Assembly (NCBI RefSeq): GCF_000165795.1
Contig: NZ_CM001022.1
Coordinates: forward strand, 1,831,812 to 1,895,811
Direction of reading: 5' to 3'
From: Aminomonas paucivorans DSM 12260
GTDB lineage: Bacteria; Synergistota; Synergistia; Synergistales; Synergistaceae
DNA: 64,000 bases
The position numbers and the translations under genes were made by a program. Position 1 is the stretch's first letter, and each line of letters begins with the position of its first letter. Below the pieces are notes generated by a model. The model was not told the origin of the DNA. It ran no database searches and saw only the letters and a list, made by a program, of their open reading frames with translations. Positions 33,610 through 43,071 of this stretch are shown in pieces.

Positions 33610-33667
33610 GCGTCCCCTTCGGGGGACGAGGCCTGCGCCCCGGAGGGGGCGTCTTAGGAGGAGAGCC

Positions 33668-35134
33668 ATGGAGAGCAGAGCGGAGACGAGAGGAGCGGCA
33701 AGGCCCGGGCCCCGGAGGGAGGCGGAAGGATTCCTCTTCCGCCCCCTGCGGGGGAACCTGGACCCCCTGGAGGCGGGAAGAAGGCTTCGGGCCCGATGCG
33801 AGGGGGCCCTGCTCCTGGAGCGGGCGGCAGTGGAGGGAGAACCGGGCTACGCCGTGGCGGCGGCCCGTCCGGACCGGACTTTCACGGTCCGCGGGGGAAG
33901 GATGGAGGAAACGGACCGGACGGGACAGGTCCTCTTCCGGGGGACCCCGCAAGATCTCTTCCCCCGGGTGGAGACCTACCTGGGCCCCCGGACGGAAGGG
34001 GTGTGGGGACTCCCCTTCCCGGCGGTTTCGGGCTATCTGGGTTACGGCATGTCCGGGGTCTTCGAGGAACTCTTCCGGGGAACCCGGTCCCTTCGCCCCG
34101 CCCGGGAGCCCGACGCGGTGCTCCGGGGATACCCCTCCCTGGCGATCCGGGACGGAGGGACGGGGCGCTGGACCCTGATCCACCGGAGAAACCCGGAGGA
34201 GGCCGAGGAGACGGGACATCGGGAGCTGGACCTCCTGGAGGCCGTCCTGACGTCCCCCCTCCCCCCGGAGGAATCGGTTCCCCGGACCCTGGGGGCGCCC
34301 CGGTCCGACGCCTCCCCGGAGCGGTTTCGGGAGATGGTGCATTCCGGTCGAGACCTGGTGCACGATGGAGACCTGTGCCAGGTGGTGCTCTCCCGCCGCC
34401 TGACCCTGGAGACGGACCTGAGCCCCGAGGGGATCTACGGAGCCCTCCGGGACGCCAACCCCTCCCCCTACCTGTTCCTGCTGGACCTGGGGGACTTCCG
34501 GCTGGTGGGGTCCTCCCCGGAGACCCAGCTTCGGGTACGGGGGCGTCGGGTGGTCTCCCGTCCCTTGGCGGGAACCCGCCCCCGGGGTTCGACCCCGGAG
34601 GAGGACCGGCACCGGGAGACGGAACTCCACGAGGACGAGAAGGAGCGGGCGGAGCACCTGATGCTGGTGGATCTGGCCCGAAACGACCTGGGCCGGGTCT
34701 GCGAGACCGGCTCCGTGACGGTGCCGGAACTCATGGAGACGGAGCGCTTCTCCCGGGTGATGCACCTGGTCTCCCAGGTGGAGGGACGCCTTCGGGAGGA
34801 CACGAGCCCTCTGGAGGCCCTGGCGGCCTCCTTCCCTGCGGGCACCGTGTCCGGAGCCCCCAAGGTACGGGCCATGGAGCGCATCGAGGAACTGGAGGCA
34901 TCCCCCCGGGGGCCCTATGCGGGGGCCCTGGTCTTCCTGGACCCCTGCGGGGACCTGGACAGCTGCATCGCTCTGCGCACCCTGCTGCACCGGGACGGGG
35001 TCGTGGAGGTGCGCACCGGCGCGGGGGTGGTGGCGGACTCCACCCCGGAGGGAGAGCTGGCGGAGACGGGGCACAAGGCGGAGGCACTGCTGCGGGCCCT
35101 GCGGGCGGCGGCGGGAGAGGAGGTCGTCCGATGA
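33668..35134 (+). CDS. trpE: Anthranilate synthase component I
   Basis: A 488-residue chorismate-using subunit. The catalytic C-terminal domain has LVGSSPETQLRVRG, RPLAGTRPRG and ASFPAGTVSGAPKVRAME. The Trp-binding region keeps NPSPYLF, but the N-terminal LLES motif reads LLER (about residue 50), which changes a residue known in E. coli to be needed for feedback. The ATG at 33668 follows TTAGGAGGAG. It partners TrpG, whose ATG overlaps its stop. Controlled by the upstream attenuator. Confidence 0.95.
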   Translation: MESRAETRGAARPGPRREAEGFLFRPLRGNLDPLEAGRRLRARCEGALLLERAAVEGEPGYAVAAARPDRTFTVRGGRMEETDRTGQVLFRGTPQDLFPRVETYLGPRTEGVWGLPFPAVSGYLGYGMSGVFEELFRGTRSLRPAREPDAVLRGYPSLAIRDGGTGRWTLIHRRNPEEAEETGHRELDLLEAVLTSPLPPEESVPRTLGAPRSDASPERFREMVHSGRDLVHDGDLCQVVLSRRLTLETDLSPEGIYGALRDANPSPYLFLLDLGDFRLVGSSPETQLRVRGRRVVSRPLAGTRPRGSTPEEDRHRETELHEDEKERAEHLMLVDLARNDLGRVCETGSVTVPELMETERFSRVMHLVSQVEGRLREDTSPLEALAASFPAGTVSGAPKVRAMERIEELEASPRGPYAGALVFLDPCGDLDSCIALRTLLHRDGVVEVRTGAGVVADSTPEGELAETGHKAEALLRALRAAAGEEVVR

Positions 35135-35715
35135 TCCTGCTGGTGGACCATCGGGATTCCTTCACCCACAACCTGGCCCAGCTTCTGGCCTCCCTGGAGG
35201 AGGTCCGGGTGCTCCCGGCAGACCGGGCGACCCCGGACGTCCTGGAGACCCTGCGTCCTGCGGGGGTCGTCCTCTCCCCCGGGCCGGGGGGTCCCGAAGA
35301 GGTCCCCGGAACCCTGGGGCTGGTACGAGCCGCGGCGGGACAGGTCCCCCTCCTGGGGGTCTGTCTGGGACACCAGGCCATCGCCGCCGCCTTCGGGGCC
35401 TCCGTGGGCCGGGCCCCCAAACCCCTCCACGGCAAGACCTCTCCGGTGCGCCACCGGGGCCGGGGGATCCTGGAGGGACTGCCCGATCCCTTCCGGGCAG
35501 TCCGCTACCACTCCCTGGCGGTGGACCCCGCCACCCTGCCCGAGGAACTGGAGGTCACCGCCCGGGCGGATGACGGGGTGGTGATGGGGCTGCAGCACCG
35601 GACCTGGCCGGTCTTCGGGGTGCAGTTCCACCCCGAGTCGATCCTGGCGGAGGGGGGACGGAGGCTGCTGGAGAACTTCTGTCGATGCACCGGAAGGGAG
35701 GGGACGGGACGATGA
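35131..35715 (+). CDS. trpG: Anthranilate synthase component II (glutamine amidotransferase)
   Basis: A 194-residue amidotransferase that supplies ammonia to TrpE. The nucleophile Cys lies in LLGVCLGHQAIAAAFG, and the His-Glu pair in VQFHPESIL. It is a free-standing subunit, not fused to TrpD. Start ATG at 35131 overlaps the trpE stop and its own stop overlaps trpD, each by 4 bp. Confidence 0.95.
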   Translation: MILLVDHRDSFTHNLAQLLASLEEVRVLPADRATPDVLETLRPAGVVLSPGPGGPEEVPGTLGLVRAAAGQVPLLGVCLGHQAIAAAFGASVGRAPKPLHGKTSPVRHRGRGILEGLPDPFRAVRYHSLAVDPATLPEELEVTARADDGVVMGLQHRTWPVFGVQFHPESILAEGGRRLLENFCRCTGREGTGR

Positions 35716-36737
35716 GGCAGATCCTGGAGAAGCTGCTGCGGCGGGAGAACCTGACGGAGGGGGAGACGAGAGGGGCCCTGGAGGCCCTGCTGGAGGGGGC
35801 CGTCCCGGAGGCCCAGGTGGGAGCCTTCCTGGCGGCTCTGCGCTCCAAGGGGGAGAGCAGGGAGGAGATCGCCGCGGCGGCGCGGCTGCTGCTGGACCGG
35901 GCCACCCGGGTGGAAACGGGGGAGACGACGCTGTTGGACGTGGTAGGCACCGGCGGGGACGGGGGAAGGACCTTCAACATCTCCACCACCGTGGCCCTGG
36001 TGTGCGCCGCCGCGGGGGTCCCCGTGGCCAAGCACGGCAACCGGGCGGTCTCGGGGCGCTGCGGCAGCGCCGACGTGCTGGAGGCCCTGGGGCTGCCCCT
36101 CCTCTCGGAACCCGAGGCCATCGCCGATTCCGTCCGGACCACCCGGTTCGGCTTCCTCTTCGCCCCCCACTTCCACCGGGTCCTGGGGAAGGTGGGACCC
36201 GCCCGGCGCGCCCTGGGGGTGCGGACCCTCTTCAACCTTCTGGGCCCCCTGGCCAATCCCTGCGGGGCCACCCATCTGCTGGTGGGGGCTCCCACGCCGG
36301 AGCTCGTCCGCCCCCTGGCGGAGGCTCTGGGCCTTCTGGGGGCCCGGGGGGCCCTGGTGGTGCACGGCCACGGGGGGGTGGACGAACTCTCCCTCTCCGG
36401 CCCCAACCAAGCCTGCCGCCTGGAAGGCGGGACGGTGCGGGACGAGGTGATCCGCCCGGAGGACGCGGGGCTCTCCCCTGCCCCCCTGGAGGCCCTGGCG
36501 GGGGGGGGCGGGGAGGAGAACGCCCGGATACTTCGGGAGATCCTGGGAGGCGCACCGGGACCCCGTCGGGACGTGGTGGTGCTCAACGCCGCCGCGGCCC
36601 TCCTGGTGGCGGGGCACGCCTCCTCCCTGGCGGAGGGAGCGGCACAGGCCCGCCGCGTCCTGGACTCCGGGGCGGGGACGGCGAAGCTGGCGGAGGTGCT
36701 GGCCTTCGCCCGGAGCCGAGAGGAGGGGGCGGCATGA
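35712..36737 (+). CDS. trpD: Anthranilate phosphoribosyltransferase
   Basis: A 341-residue enzyme that couples anthranilate to PRPP. The PRPP loop is LDVVGTGGDGGRTFNIST, followed by VAKHGNRAVSGRCGSADVLEALG and RTLFNLLGPLANPCG. All typical residues are present. Start ATG at 35712 and stop both overlap neighbours by 4 bp. Confidence 0.95.
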   Translation: MRQILEKLLRRENLTEGETRGALEALLEGAVPEAQVGAFLAALRSKGESREEIAAAARLLLDRATRVETGETTLLDVVGTGGDGGRTFNISTTVALVCAAAGVPVAKHGNRAVSGRCGSADVLEALGLPLLSEPEAIADSVRTTRFGFLFAPHFHRVLGKVGPARRALGVRTLFNLLGPLANPCGATHLLVGAPTPELVRPLAEALGLLGARGALVVHGHGGVDELSLSGPNQACRLEGGTVRDEVIRPEDAGLSPAPLEALAGGGGEENARILREILGGAPGPRRDVVVLNAAAALLVAGHASSLAEGAAQARRVLDSGAGTAKLAEVLAFARSREEGAA

Positions 36738-37486
36738 TCCTCCCGCAGATCCTGGAGGCCAAGGCCCGGGAGGTGGCGGAAGCCTGCGCCCCCCGGGCCT
36801 CCCTGGAGGAGGCGCTGCGCAAACCCGGCCTGGGGGTGATCGGGGAGATCAAACGGGCCTCCCCCAGCCGGGGAGCCTTCGCCCCCCATGCGGACCCGGC
36901 GGCCCAGTTGCACCTCTACGAGGAAGGAGGAGCGGCGGCGGTGTCGGTGGTGACGGACCGAACCTTCTTCCACGGGGATCCGGAGACCCTGCAGGCCCTG
37001 CGCCCCCGGACTTCCCTGCCCCTGCTGCGGAAGGACTTCCTGATCCACCCCCTCCAGGTGTACGAAAGCCGCCTCCTGGGGGCCGATGCGGTGCTCCTCC
37101 TGGCCTGCGCCCTGGAGCAGCGGGCCCTGAGGGAACTTCTGGACCTGGCCCGTTCCCTGGGGATGGAGGCCCTGGTGGAGGTACACGACGAGGAGGAGCT
37201 GCGCCGGGTCCTGGACACCTCCGCCCGCGTCCTGGGGGTGAACAACCGGGACCTGCGGGATTTTTCCGTGGACCTGACCACCACCCGCCGCCTGGTGGAG
37301 GCCCTGGACCGGCTGGGGGGAAAAGATCGGGTCCTGGTGTCGGAAAGCGGGGTGCGCTCCCCCGAGGACGCGGAGAAGCTGGCCCGGTGGGGGGCCGACG
37401 GGATCCTGGTGGGGGAAGCCCTCATGACCGATCCGGACCCGACGGAGCTGCTGCGGCGCCTCCGCGCCGCCGGGGGCACCCCGTGA
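36734..37486 (+). CDS. trpC: Indole-3-glycerol phosphate synthase
   Basis: A 250-residue barrel enzyme closing the indole ring. Signatures: IGEIKRASPSRGAF with the catalytic Lys, LLRKDFLIHPLQVYESRLLGADA, and LGVNNRDLRDFSVDL. The C-terminal phosphate site reads SESGVRSPEDAEKL. It is separate from TrpF. Start ATG at 36734 overlaps the trpD stop, and the TGA overlaps the GTG of trpF. Confidence 0.95.
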   Translation: MILPQILEAKAREVAEACAPRASLEEALRKPGLGVIGEIKRASPSRGAFAPHADPAAQLHLYEEGGAAAVSVVTDRTFFHGDPETLQALRPRTSLPLLRKDFLIHPLQVYESRLLGADAVLLLACALEQRALRELLDLARSLGMEALVEVHDEEELRRVLDTSARVLGVNNRDLRDFSVDLTTTRRLVEALDRLGGKDRVLVSESGVRSPEDAEKLARWGADGILVGEALMTDPDPTELLRRLRAAGGTP

Positions 37487-38154
37487 CCCGGGTGAAGGTC
37501 TGCGGCCTCACCCGGCGGGAGGACGCCCTCCTGGCGGCGGAGCTGGGGGCGGACGCCCTGGGGTTCCTCCTGGCCCCCAGCCCCCGTCGGGTGAGCCTGG
37601 GGACCGTCGAGGCCCTGGTGCGGGACCTCCCTCCCCGGGCGCTGCGGGTGGGGGTGGTGGTAGACCCCACCCCGGAGGAACGGGAGGAGATCCGCGCCTC
37701 CGGACTCTTCGACGTCCTCCAGTTCCACGGCCGGGAGGCCCCGGAGGACCTGTCGGTGCCGGGGCTGCGGGCCTGGAAGGCCCTGGCGGTGCGGGGACCG
37801 GCGGACCTGGATCGCCTGGAGGCCTACGGAAACGCGGACGCCTTCGTCCTGGACGGGGGCACCCCCGGACGGGGGGGGACGGGGATCCCCTTCGACTGGT
37901 CCCTGCTGCGGGGACGCCCCTCCCCTCGCCCCTTCCTCCTGGCGGGAGGGCTGGGACCGGAGAACCTGAGGGTCGCCCTGGAGAGGGTGCGTCCCTGGGG
38001 GGTGGACCTGAACAGCGGGGTGGAATCCGCCCCGGGGATCAAGGACGGGGAGAAGCTGCGCCGAGCCTTCGCGGCGGTGCGGGACTTCGACGCGAGGCAG
38101 GACGAGATGAGACGAGAACAGACAGAACGACGAGAAAGAGGTGAGGCATCGTGA
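37483..38154 (+). CDS. trpF: Phosphoribosylanthranilate isomerase
   Basis: A 223-residue barrel isomerase. The catalytic Cys lies in [19 protein letters not shown], and the C-terminal phosphate site in [14 protein letters not shown] with [14 protein letters not shown]. The GTG start at 37483 overlaps the trpC stop. A charged, Arg/Glu-rich tail of about 18 residues follows the last barrel element and has no obvious function. Confidence 0.94.
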   Translation: MTRVKVCGLTRREDALLAAELGADALGFLLAPSPRRVSLGTVEALVRDLPPRALRVGVVVDPTPEEREEIRASGLFDVLQFHGREAPEDLSVPGLRAWKALAVRGPADLDRLEAYGNADAFVLDGGTPGRGGTGIPFDWSLLRGRPSPRPFLLAGGLGPENLRVALERVRPWGVDLNSGVESAPGIKDGEKLRRAFAAVRDFDARQDEMRREQTERRERGEAS

Positions 38155-39338
38155 CGCACCGACCGGGCCGTTTCGGCCCCTACGGCGGACGCTACGTGGC
38201 GGAGACCCTGATCCCCGCCCTGGAGGAACTGGAGCAGGCCTACGGACGCCTTCGGGAGGATCCCTCCTTCCAGGAGGAGCTGGCGGACCTGCTGCACCGA
38301 TACAGCGGGCGCCCCACGCCCCTGACCCCGGCCCCCCGGCTCTCCGAAGCCCTGGGGGGGCCCCGGATCCTGCTGAAGCGGGAGGACCTGAACCACACGG
38401 GGTCCCACAAGATCAACAACGCCCTGGGCCAGGTGCTCCTGGCGGCCCGCATGGGCAAGCGACGGGTCCTGGCGGAGACCGGGGCGGGGCAGCACGGGGT
38501 AGCCGCCGCCACCGCCGCCGCCCGCTTCGGCCTGGAGTGCCGGGTCTACATGGGGGCGGAGGACATGGCCCGCCAGTCCCTCAACGTGGACCGCATGCGC
38601 CTGCTGGGAGCAGAGGTGGTGCCCGTCACCTCCGGGGCGGGCACCCTGAAGGACGCCACCAGCGAGGCCATCCGGGCCTGGAGCGCCCAGGTGGAGGACA
38701 CCCACTTCGTCCTGGGTTCCGTGGTGGGCCCCCGCCCCTACCCCGCCCTGGTGCGGGACTTCCAGCGGGTCATCGGGGACGAGACCCGGCGCCAGTGCCT
38801 CGAGACGGAGGGACGCCTGCCGGACCTGGCGGTGGCCTGCGTGGGGGGCGGCAGCAACTCCATGGGGATGTTCGCCCCCTTCCTGGAGGATCGGGATGTC
38901 CGGCTGGTGGGGGTGGAGGCGGCGGGAGAAGGCCTGGAAACGGGGCGACACGCCGCCACCCTGAGCCTGGGAACCCCCGGGGTGCTCCACGGGAGCTTCG
39001 CCTACCTGCTTCAGGATGAGGACGGGCAGGTGAAGGAGGCTCATTCCATCTCCGCCGGGCTGGACTACCCCGGCGTGGGACCGCAGCACTCCTTCCTGAA
39101 GGACACGGGACGGGTGGAATACCGAAGCGCCACGGACCGGGAAGCCCTGGAGGCCCTCTCCCTCCTCTGCCGCACCGAAGGCATCCTCCCCGCCCTGGAG
39201 AGCGCCCACGCCCTGGCGGGGGCGGCGCAGCTGGCCCCCTCCCTGAGGCGGGAGGACCTGCTGGTGGTGTGTCTCTCCGGTCGGGGGGACAAGGACCTGC
39301 CCACGGTGCTGGGACAGGGAAAGGAGGAAGCACGATGA
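38151..39338 (+). CDS. trpB: Tryptophan synthase beta chain
   Basis: A 395-residue PLP enzyme joining indole and serine. [13 protein letters not shown] at the N-terminus, the PLP lysine in [13 protein letters not shown] (K near residue 86), and [11 protein letters not shown] are canonical, so this is a TrpB1-type protein. The GTG start at 38151 has AGAGGTGAGG upstream and overlaps the trpF stop. It channels indole from TrpA, encoded next with a 4-bp overlap. Confidence 0.96.
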   Translation: MTHRPGRFGPYGGRYVAETLIPALEELEQAYGRLREDPSFQEELADLLHRYSGRPTPLTPAPRLSEALGGPRILLKREDLNHTGSHKINNALGQVLLAARMGKRRVLAETGAGQHGVAAATAAARFGLECRVYMGAEDMARQSLNVDRMRLLGAEVVPVTSGAGTLKDATSEAIRAWSAQVEDTHFVLGSVVGPRPYPALVRDFQRVIGDETRRQCLETEGRLPDLAVACVGGGSNSMGMFAPFLEDRDVRLVGVEAAGEGLETGRHAATLSLGTPGVLHGSFAYLLQDEDGQVKEAHSISAGLDYPGVGPQHSFLKDTGRVEYRSATDREALEALSLLCRTEGILPALESAHALAGAAQLAPSLRREDLLVVCLSGRGDKDLPTVLGQGKEEAR

Positions 39339-40123
39339 GCCCCCTGAAGGGGATCTTCGAGCGGCGCAAGGCCCTGATCTTCTACCTCATGGCGGGGGAC
39401 CCGGACGCGGAAACCACCGTGGCCCTGGCCCGAACCCTGGAGGAGGCGGGGGCGGACGCCCTGGAACTGGGGATGCCCTTCTCGGAGCCCCAGGCGGACG
39501 GCCCGGTGATCCAGGCCGCAGCGGGCCGGGCCCTGAAGGGAGGGGCCACCCTGGGCAAGACCCTGGAGACGGCGGCTCGGGTCCGGGAGGCCACCGCCCT
39601 CCCCCTGCTCCTCATGGGCTACCTCAACCCCCTGCTGGCCTACGGGACGGAGCGCTTCGCCCGGGAAGCGGCGGAATCGGGGGTCTCGGGGGTGCTCCTT
39701 CCGGACCTGCCCTTCGATGAGGGGGAGGAGGTCCACGGAGCCCTGAAGGCCCAGGGAGTCCCCACGCTCCCCATGGCCGCCCCCAACACCCCGGAGGCGC
39801 GCCTCGCCGCCCTGGGACGGACGGAGCCGGCGTTCGTGTACTGCGTCTCCCTCCTGGGCACCACGGGAAGCCCCTTATCCGGGGGAAACCTGGAGACCTA
39901 CCTGGACCGAGTGGGACGCCTCGTCCCCGCCCCCCGGGCCCTGGGCTTCGGCATCCGGGACGCCCAGGGGGCGGCGCAGGGAGCCCGCCTCGCCGAGGGG
40001 GTGGTGGTGGGCAGCGCCCTGGTGGAGCGGATCGCCCGGCACTCCGGGAACGATCGGGCCCTGCACCGGGAGGTGCGGGCCTTCGCCGCCTCCCTGCGAG
40101 AGGCCCTGGACCGGGGGAACTGA
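39335..40123 (+). CDS. trpA: Tryptophan synthase alpha chain
   Basis: A 262-residue alpha subunit that releases indole from indoleglycerol phosphate. The catalytic Glu and Asp are in [19 protein letters not shown]. The loop [16 protein letters not shown] and the phosphate-site [10 protein letters not shown] are present. Start ATG at 39335 overlaps the trpB stop. It is the last trp gene; a strong hairpin follows at 40137-40177. Confidence 0.95.
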   Translation: MSPLKGIFERRKALIFYLMAGDPDAETTVALARTLEEAGADALELGMPFSEPQADGPVIQAAAGRALKGGATLGKTLETAARVREATALPLLLMGYLNPLLAYGTERFAREAAESGVSGVLLPDLPFDEGEEVHGALKAQGVPTLPMAAPNTPEARLAALGRTEPAFVYCVSLLGTTGSPLSGGNLETYLDRVGRLVPAPRALGFGIRDAQGAAQGARLAEGVVVGSALVERIARHSGNDRALHREVRAFAASLREALDRGN

Positions 40124-40136
40124 CCCCCCACAAAAA

Positions 40137-40177
40137 CGGGAGGGACGAGGGAGGCATCCCTCCCTTCGCCCCTCCCG
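40137..40177. terminator. Terminator between convergent trpA and ftsH
   Basis: CGGGAGG (40137-40143) pairs with CCTCCCG (40171-40177) around an inner GGGAGG/CCTCCC stem. It lies 14 bp after trpA and 20 bp before the ftsH stop, so it can serve both transcripts. Confidence 0.7.
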
Positions 40178-40196
40178 TCGGGGAACCCTTTCTGTC

Positions 40197-42071
40197 CTAT
40201 CCCTCCACCGCCAGGACCCGGTCCACGTCCTCCCCCAGGATCACCTCCCGGTTCAGCAGCTCCCCCGTCAGCCGCTCCACCGCCTCCCGGTGCCGGGAGA
40301 GCAGCTCCGTCACCCGGCCGTAACAGGTCTCCACGATGTCCCGGACCTCCGAGTCCGCCAGCTGCGCCACCGGACCTGCGGAACCGGGCCCGGGCTGGTC
40401 GAAGCGCAAGGGGCCTTCGTCCGCCCCCGCCAGGGTGAGCAGCCCCAGCTTCTCCCCCATGCCGAACTCCGTCACCATGCGCCGGGCGATGCCGTTGGCC
40501 CGCTTCAGGTCGTTCTGGGCCCCCGTGGTGACGTCCCCGCAGAACAGGTCCTCCGCCGCACGCCCCCCCAGGAGGACGCAGATGCGGTTCAGCAGCTCCC
40601 CCCGGGAGGAGAGGAACCGGTCCTCCCTCGGGGTCTGGAGGGTGTAGCCCAGGGCCCCCATGCCCCGGGGGACGATGGAAACCTTCTTCACCGGATCCCC
40701 TCCGGGAAGCAGCCGGGCCACCAGGGCGTGCCCCACCTCGTGGTAGGCCACCACCCTCTTTTCCTGCGGGGACAAGCGACGGCTTTTGCGCTCCGGTCCC
40801 GCCACCACCCGCTCCACCGCCTCGGAGAACTCCTCCCGGCCGATGTGCTCCCTCCCCCGACGCATGGCCACCAGGGCCGCCTCGTTGCAGGCGTTCTCCA
40901 GGTCCGCCCCGGTGAACCCCGTGGTGAAGGTCGCCAACTCCGCCAGGTCCAGGTCCGGGGCAGTCCGCTTGTTCCGCAGATGAAGCCCCAGGATGGCCTC
41001 CCGCCCCGCCGCATCGGGCCGGTCCACCATCACCCGCCGGTCGAAACGCCCGGGCCGGGTGAGGGCGGGATCCAACACGTCCGGTCGGTTCGTGGCGGCC
41101 ATCACCACGATGCCCGCGCTGGGGGAAAACCCGTCCATCTCCACCAGGAGCTGGTTCAGGGTGCTCTCCCGCTCCTCGTTGCCCCCGGTGGCCGAGGCCC
41201 CTCGGGCTCGGCCGATGGCGTCGATCTCGTCGATGAACACCATGCAGGGGGCATGGCGGCGGGCCCGCTGGAAGATCTCCCGAACCCGGCTGGCCCCCAC
41301 CCCCACGTACATCTCCACGAAATCGCTCCCCGCCGCCCGGAAGAAGGGCACCCCCGCCTCTCCCGCCACCGCCCGGGCCAGAAGGGTCTTCCCCGTCCCG
41401 GGGGGTCCGAAGAGGAGCACCCCCTTGGGAGGGCGCACCCCCCAGGCCAGGAACGTGTCCGGGTCCTTCAGGTAGGAGACCGTTTCCGCCAGGTCCTGCT
41501 TGGCCTCGTCACACCCCGCCACGTCAGCGAACCGGGTCTCCGGAAGCTCCCGGGCCTCGGCGATGCCCCAGCGCCCCTCCTGCGCCCCCCCGGACCGCCG
41601 ACGGCTCGCCCGCAGGACCAGAGGCAGGAACAGCAGGGGAGCCAGGAAGGCGAGCCCCAGGAGCAGATCCCGGGTACGGAAGCCCGAAGGCGCCACCACC
41701 TGCACCTCCACCCCCCGGGCCACCAGCTGCTGGGACGTCTTCGCGGGGTCCACCACCCCCGTCCGGCGGGTCGCTCCGGAGGACTCGACCCAGACGAGCT
41801 GCCTCGTCTCCAGGTTCAGGACCGCGCTGCGGACCCGTCCCTGCTTCAGGGCGTGGTCGAAGGCCAGCAGTCCCGTCTCCGAGGTCGGCGAGCCCTTTCG
41901 GGGGGCCGTCCCTGTTGCACCCGAAGCTGCGGTCCGCGGGGTCGCGGGACCGGTCGAAGCTGTCTTTCCCGGGAACACCGTGGGGGGCACGCTCGACGCC
42001 AGGATCAGAAGGACCAGGAGGAGCCCACCTCCCATCAGCGCCACGCCCCACCGCCGGAAGAACTGTGACAT
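40197..42071 (-). CDS. ftsH: ATP-dependent zinc metalloprotease FtsH
   Basis: A 624-residue membrane-bound AAA+ protease that degrades unfolded membrane and cytoplasmic proteins. Membrane helices lie at residues 10-27 and 134-153. The Walker A GPPGTGKT is at 222-229, Walker [12 protein letters not shown] near 277-287, the arginine-finger RPGRF at 339-343 and the zinc site HEVGH at 444-448. The periplasmic part has a low-complexity Thr/Ala/Pro segment (residues 35-65), which is unusual. Start ATG at 42071. A promoter with TTGATC/TATAGT lies upstream. It may be one of several FtsH copies in the genome. Confidence 0.93.
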   Translation of the reverse strand: MSQFFRRWGVALMGGGLLLVLLILASSVPPTVFPGKTASTGPATPRTAASGATGTAPRKGSPTSETGLLAFDHALKQGRVRSAVLNLETRQLVWVESSGATRRTGVVDPAKTSQQLVARGVEVQVVAPSGFRTRDLLLGLAFLAPLLFLPLVLRASRRRSGGAQEGRWGIAEARELPETRFADVAGCDEAKQDLAETVSYLKDPDTFLAWGVRPPKGVLLFGPPGTGKTLLARAVAGEAGVPFFRAAGSDFVEMYVGVGASRVREIFQRARRHAPCMVFIDEIDAIGRARGASATGGNEERESTLNQLLVEMDGFSPSAGIVVMAATNRPDVLDPALTRPGRFDRRVMVDRPDAAGREAILGLHLRNKRTAPDLDLAELATFTTGFTGADLENACNEAALVAMRRGREHIGREEFSEAVERVVAGPERKSRRLSPQEKRVVAYHEVGHALVARLLPGGDPVKKVSIVPRGMGALGYTLQTPREDRFLSSRGELLNRICVLLGGRAAEDLFCGDVTTGAQNDLKRANGIARRMVTEFGMGEKLGLLTLAGADEGPLRFDQPGPGSAGPVAQLADSEVRDIVETCYGRVTELLSRHREAVERLTGELLNREVILGEDVDRVLAVEG

Positions 42072-42154
42072 ATCTCGATTCCCTCCCCAGACACCCGCCC
42101 CAAGGGGACGAATGCTTCATCGTGCACTCACAGAAGAAGTTCCCATCCCGAAAA

Positions 42155-42183
42155 ACTATAGGACCGGAAAGGGAGAGGATCAA
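42155..42183 (-). promoter_or_regulatory. ftsH promoter
   Basis: On the minus strand TTGATC (plus 42178-42183) and TATAGT (plus 42155-42160) are 17 bases apart. The 327-bp gap 42072-42398 holds this promoter, a palindrome at 42205-42225 and a promoter for the plus-strand gene. Confidence 0.65.
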
Positions 42184-42204
42184 GGGGGAATTGTGTTAAT
42201 TGTG

Positions 42205-42225
42205 CCATGAATTGCCAATTCATGG
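42205..42225. promoter_or_regulatory. Palindrome upstream of the ftsH promoter
   Basis: CCATGAATT (42205-42213) and AATTCATGG (42217-42225) form a perfect 9-3-9 inverted repeat just upstream of the ftsH -35 box. It could bind a regulator of ftsH or of the divergent gene. The regulator is unknown. Confidence 0.5.
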
Positions 42226-42331
42226 CCTACTTATCGTGTCCCTTTCCTCTCGTCCTCGCCACAGGGTCACTCCATCCCGTCGCCGCAAGGGCGGATGCTC
42301 GACCTCTCCGCGAGAGAGATACAGGCAACTC

Positions 42332-42360
42332 TTGTTCCGCAAGTCATCCCATGCTAAAAT
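42332..42360 (+). promoter_or_regulatory. Promoter of the conserved hypothetical gene at 42399
   Basis: TTGTTC (42332-42337) and TAAAAT (42355-42360) are 17 bases apart, ending 38 bases before the ATG. Confidence 0.6.
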
Positions 42361-42398
42361 CTCGGACCAAAGAAAGACCCCCAAGGAGGCCTGAACAC

Positions 42399-42953
42399 AT
42401 GGACACACTGAACCGTTTGGCAACGCTCATCGCGCAAAGAAACCAAACAGAAACGGAAGTTTCGGACCTGGTGGGGCACCCCCTGAAGCCCGAATCCCTG
42501 GGGGCCTACGTGGCCTCGCAGGTCTTTGCCATCGATCCGCTGGAGGGGACGGAACACCTCCCCTGGACGGGGCGCTTCCGGGAAGGCTCTTTGGCGGGGA
42601 AAACCGTGGCGGTGCAGTGGCGGCTCCGCTGGGACGGCCTCCTTTCCCTCAGCGAGGGCACCCCGGCGGAATACCTCCTGGTGCTGGCGGGCCCCGAGGC
42701 GCTCCTCCCCCCGGAAAAGGGCGACGCCTCCGCTCCTTGGGCTATCGAATCGGTGTTCCTCTTTCACCTACCCTCCCTGCTGGCATCCCTGCGGGATCTG
42801 CGGCGGCGCATCGGCCCCAGCGCCCACATCCCCCGGGAACTCTGGGAATCCGCCCGGCTCCTTCCGGAGGGAGAGGGGGCAGGGAGGCTGACGGAAGAGC
42901 AGAAACAGGCCCTAGCCCTCTTCTCCCAGGAAGAAACCCTCCTGGCCTGCTGA
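42399..42953 (+). CDS. Conserved protein of unknown function
   Basis: A 184-residue soluble protein. The opening LATLIAQRNQTETEVSDLVG followed by LGAYVASQVFAID resembles a widespread uncharacterised family whose members begin with a similar RN-x-x-E-x-E-I-x-x-L-I-G pattern, then a variable body with LAGP. I cannot assign a function. The ATG at 42399 follows CCAAGGAGG. It has its own promoter and lies 118 bp before the EF-G-like gene. No membrane segment or signal is visible. Confidence 0.72.
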   Translation: MDTLNRLATLIAQRNQTETEVSDLVGHPLKPESLGAYVASQVFAIDPLEGTEHLPWTGRFREGSLAGKTVAVQWRLRWDGLLSLSEGTPAEYLLVLAGPEALLPPEKGDASAPWAIESVFLFHLPSLLASLRDLRRRIGPSAHIPRELWESARLLPEGEGAGRLTEEQKQALALFSQEETLLAC

Positions 42954-43071
42954 AAACCCTTCGGGGCCGGAAGAAGAAGCTATACTCCTGGGTGCATCCC
43001 CCTCAGCCCGGTCCCGTGGCCGCCGCCCTTCGCGCCCTGGGAACCCCACACCTCTTTGAGGAGGCTTCTTC

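Noticed and set aside
33382-33667. T-box leader for the trp operon
   Set aside because: No T-box sequence or specifier-loop arrangement; the WWW leader peptide explains the terminator.
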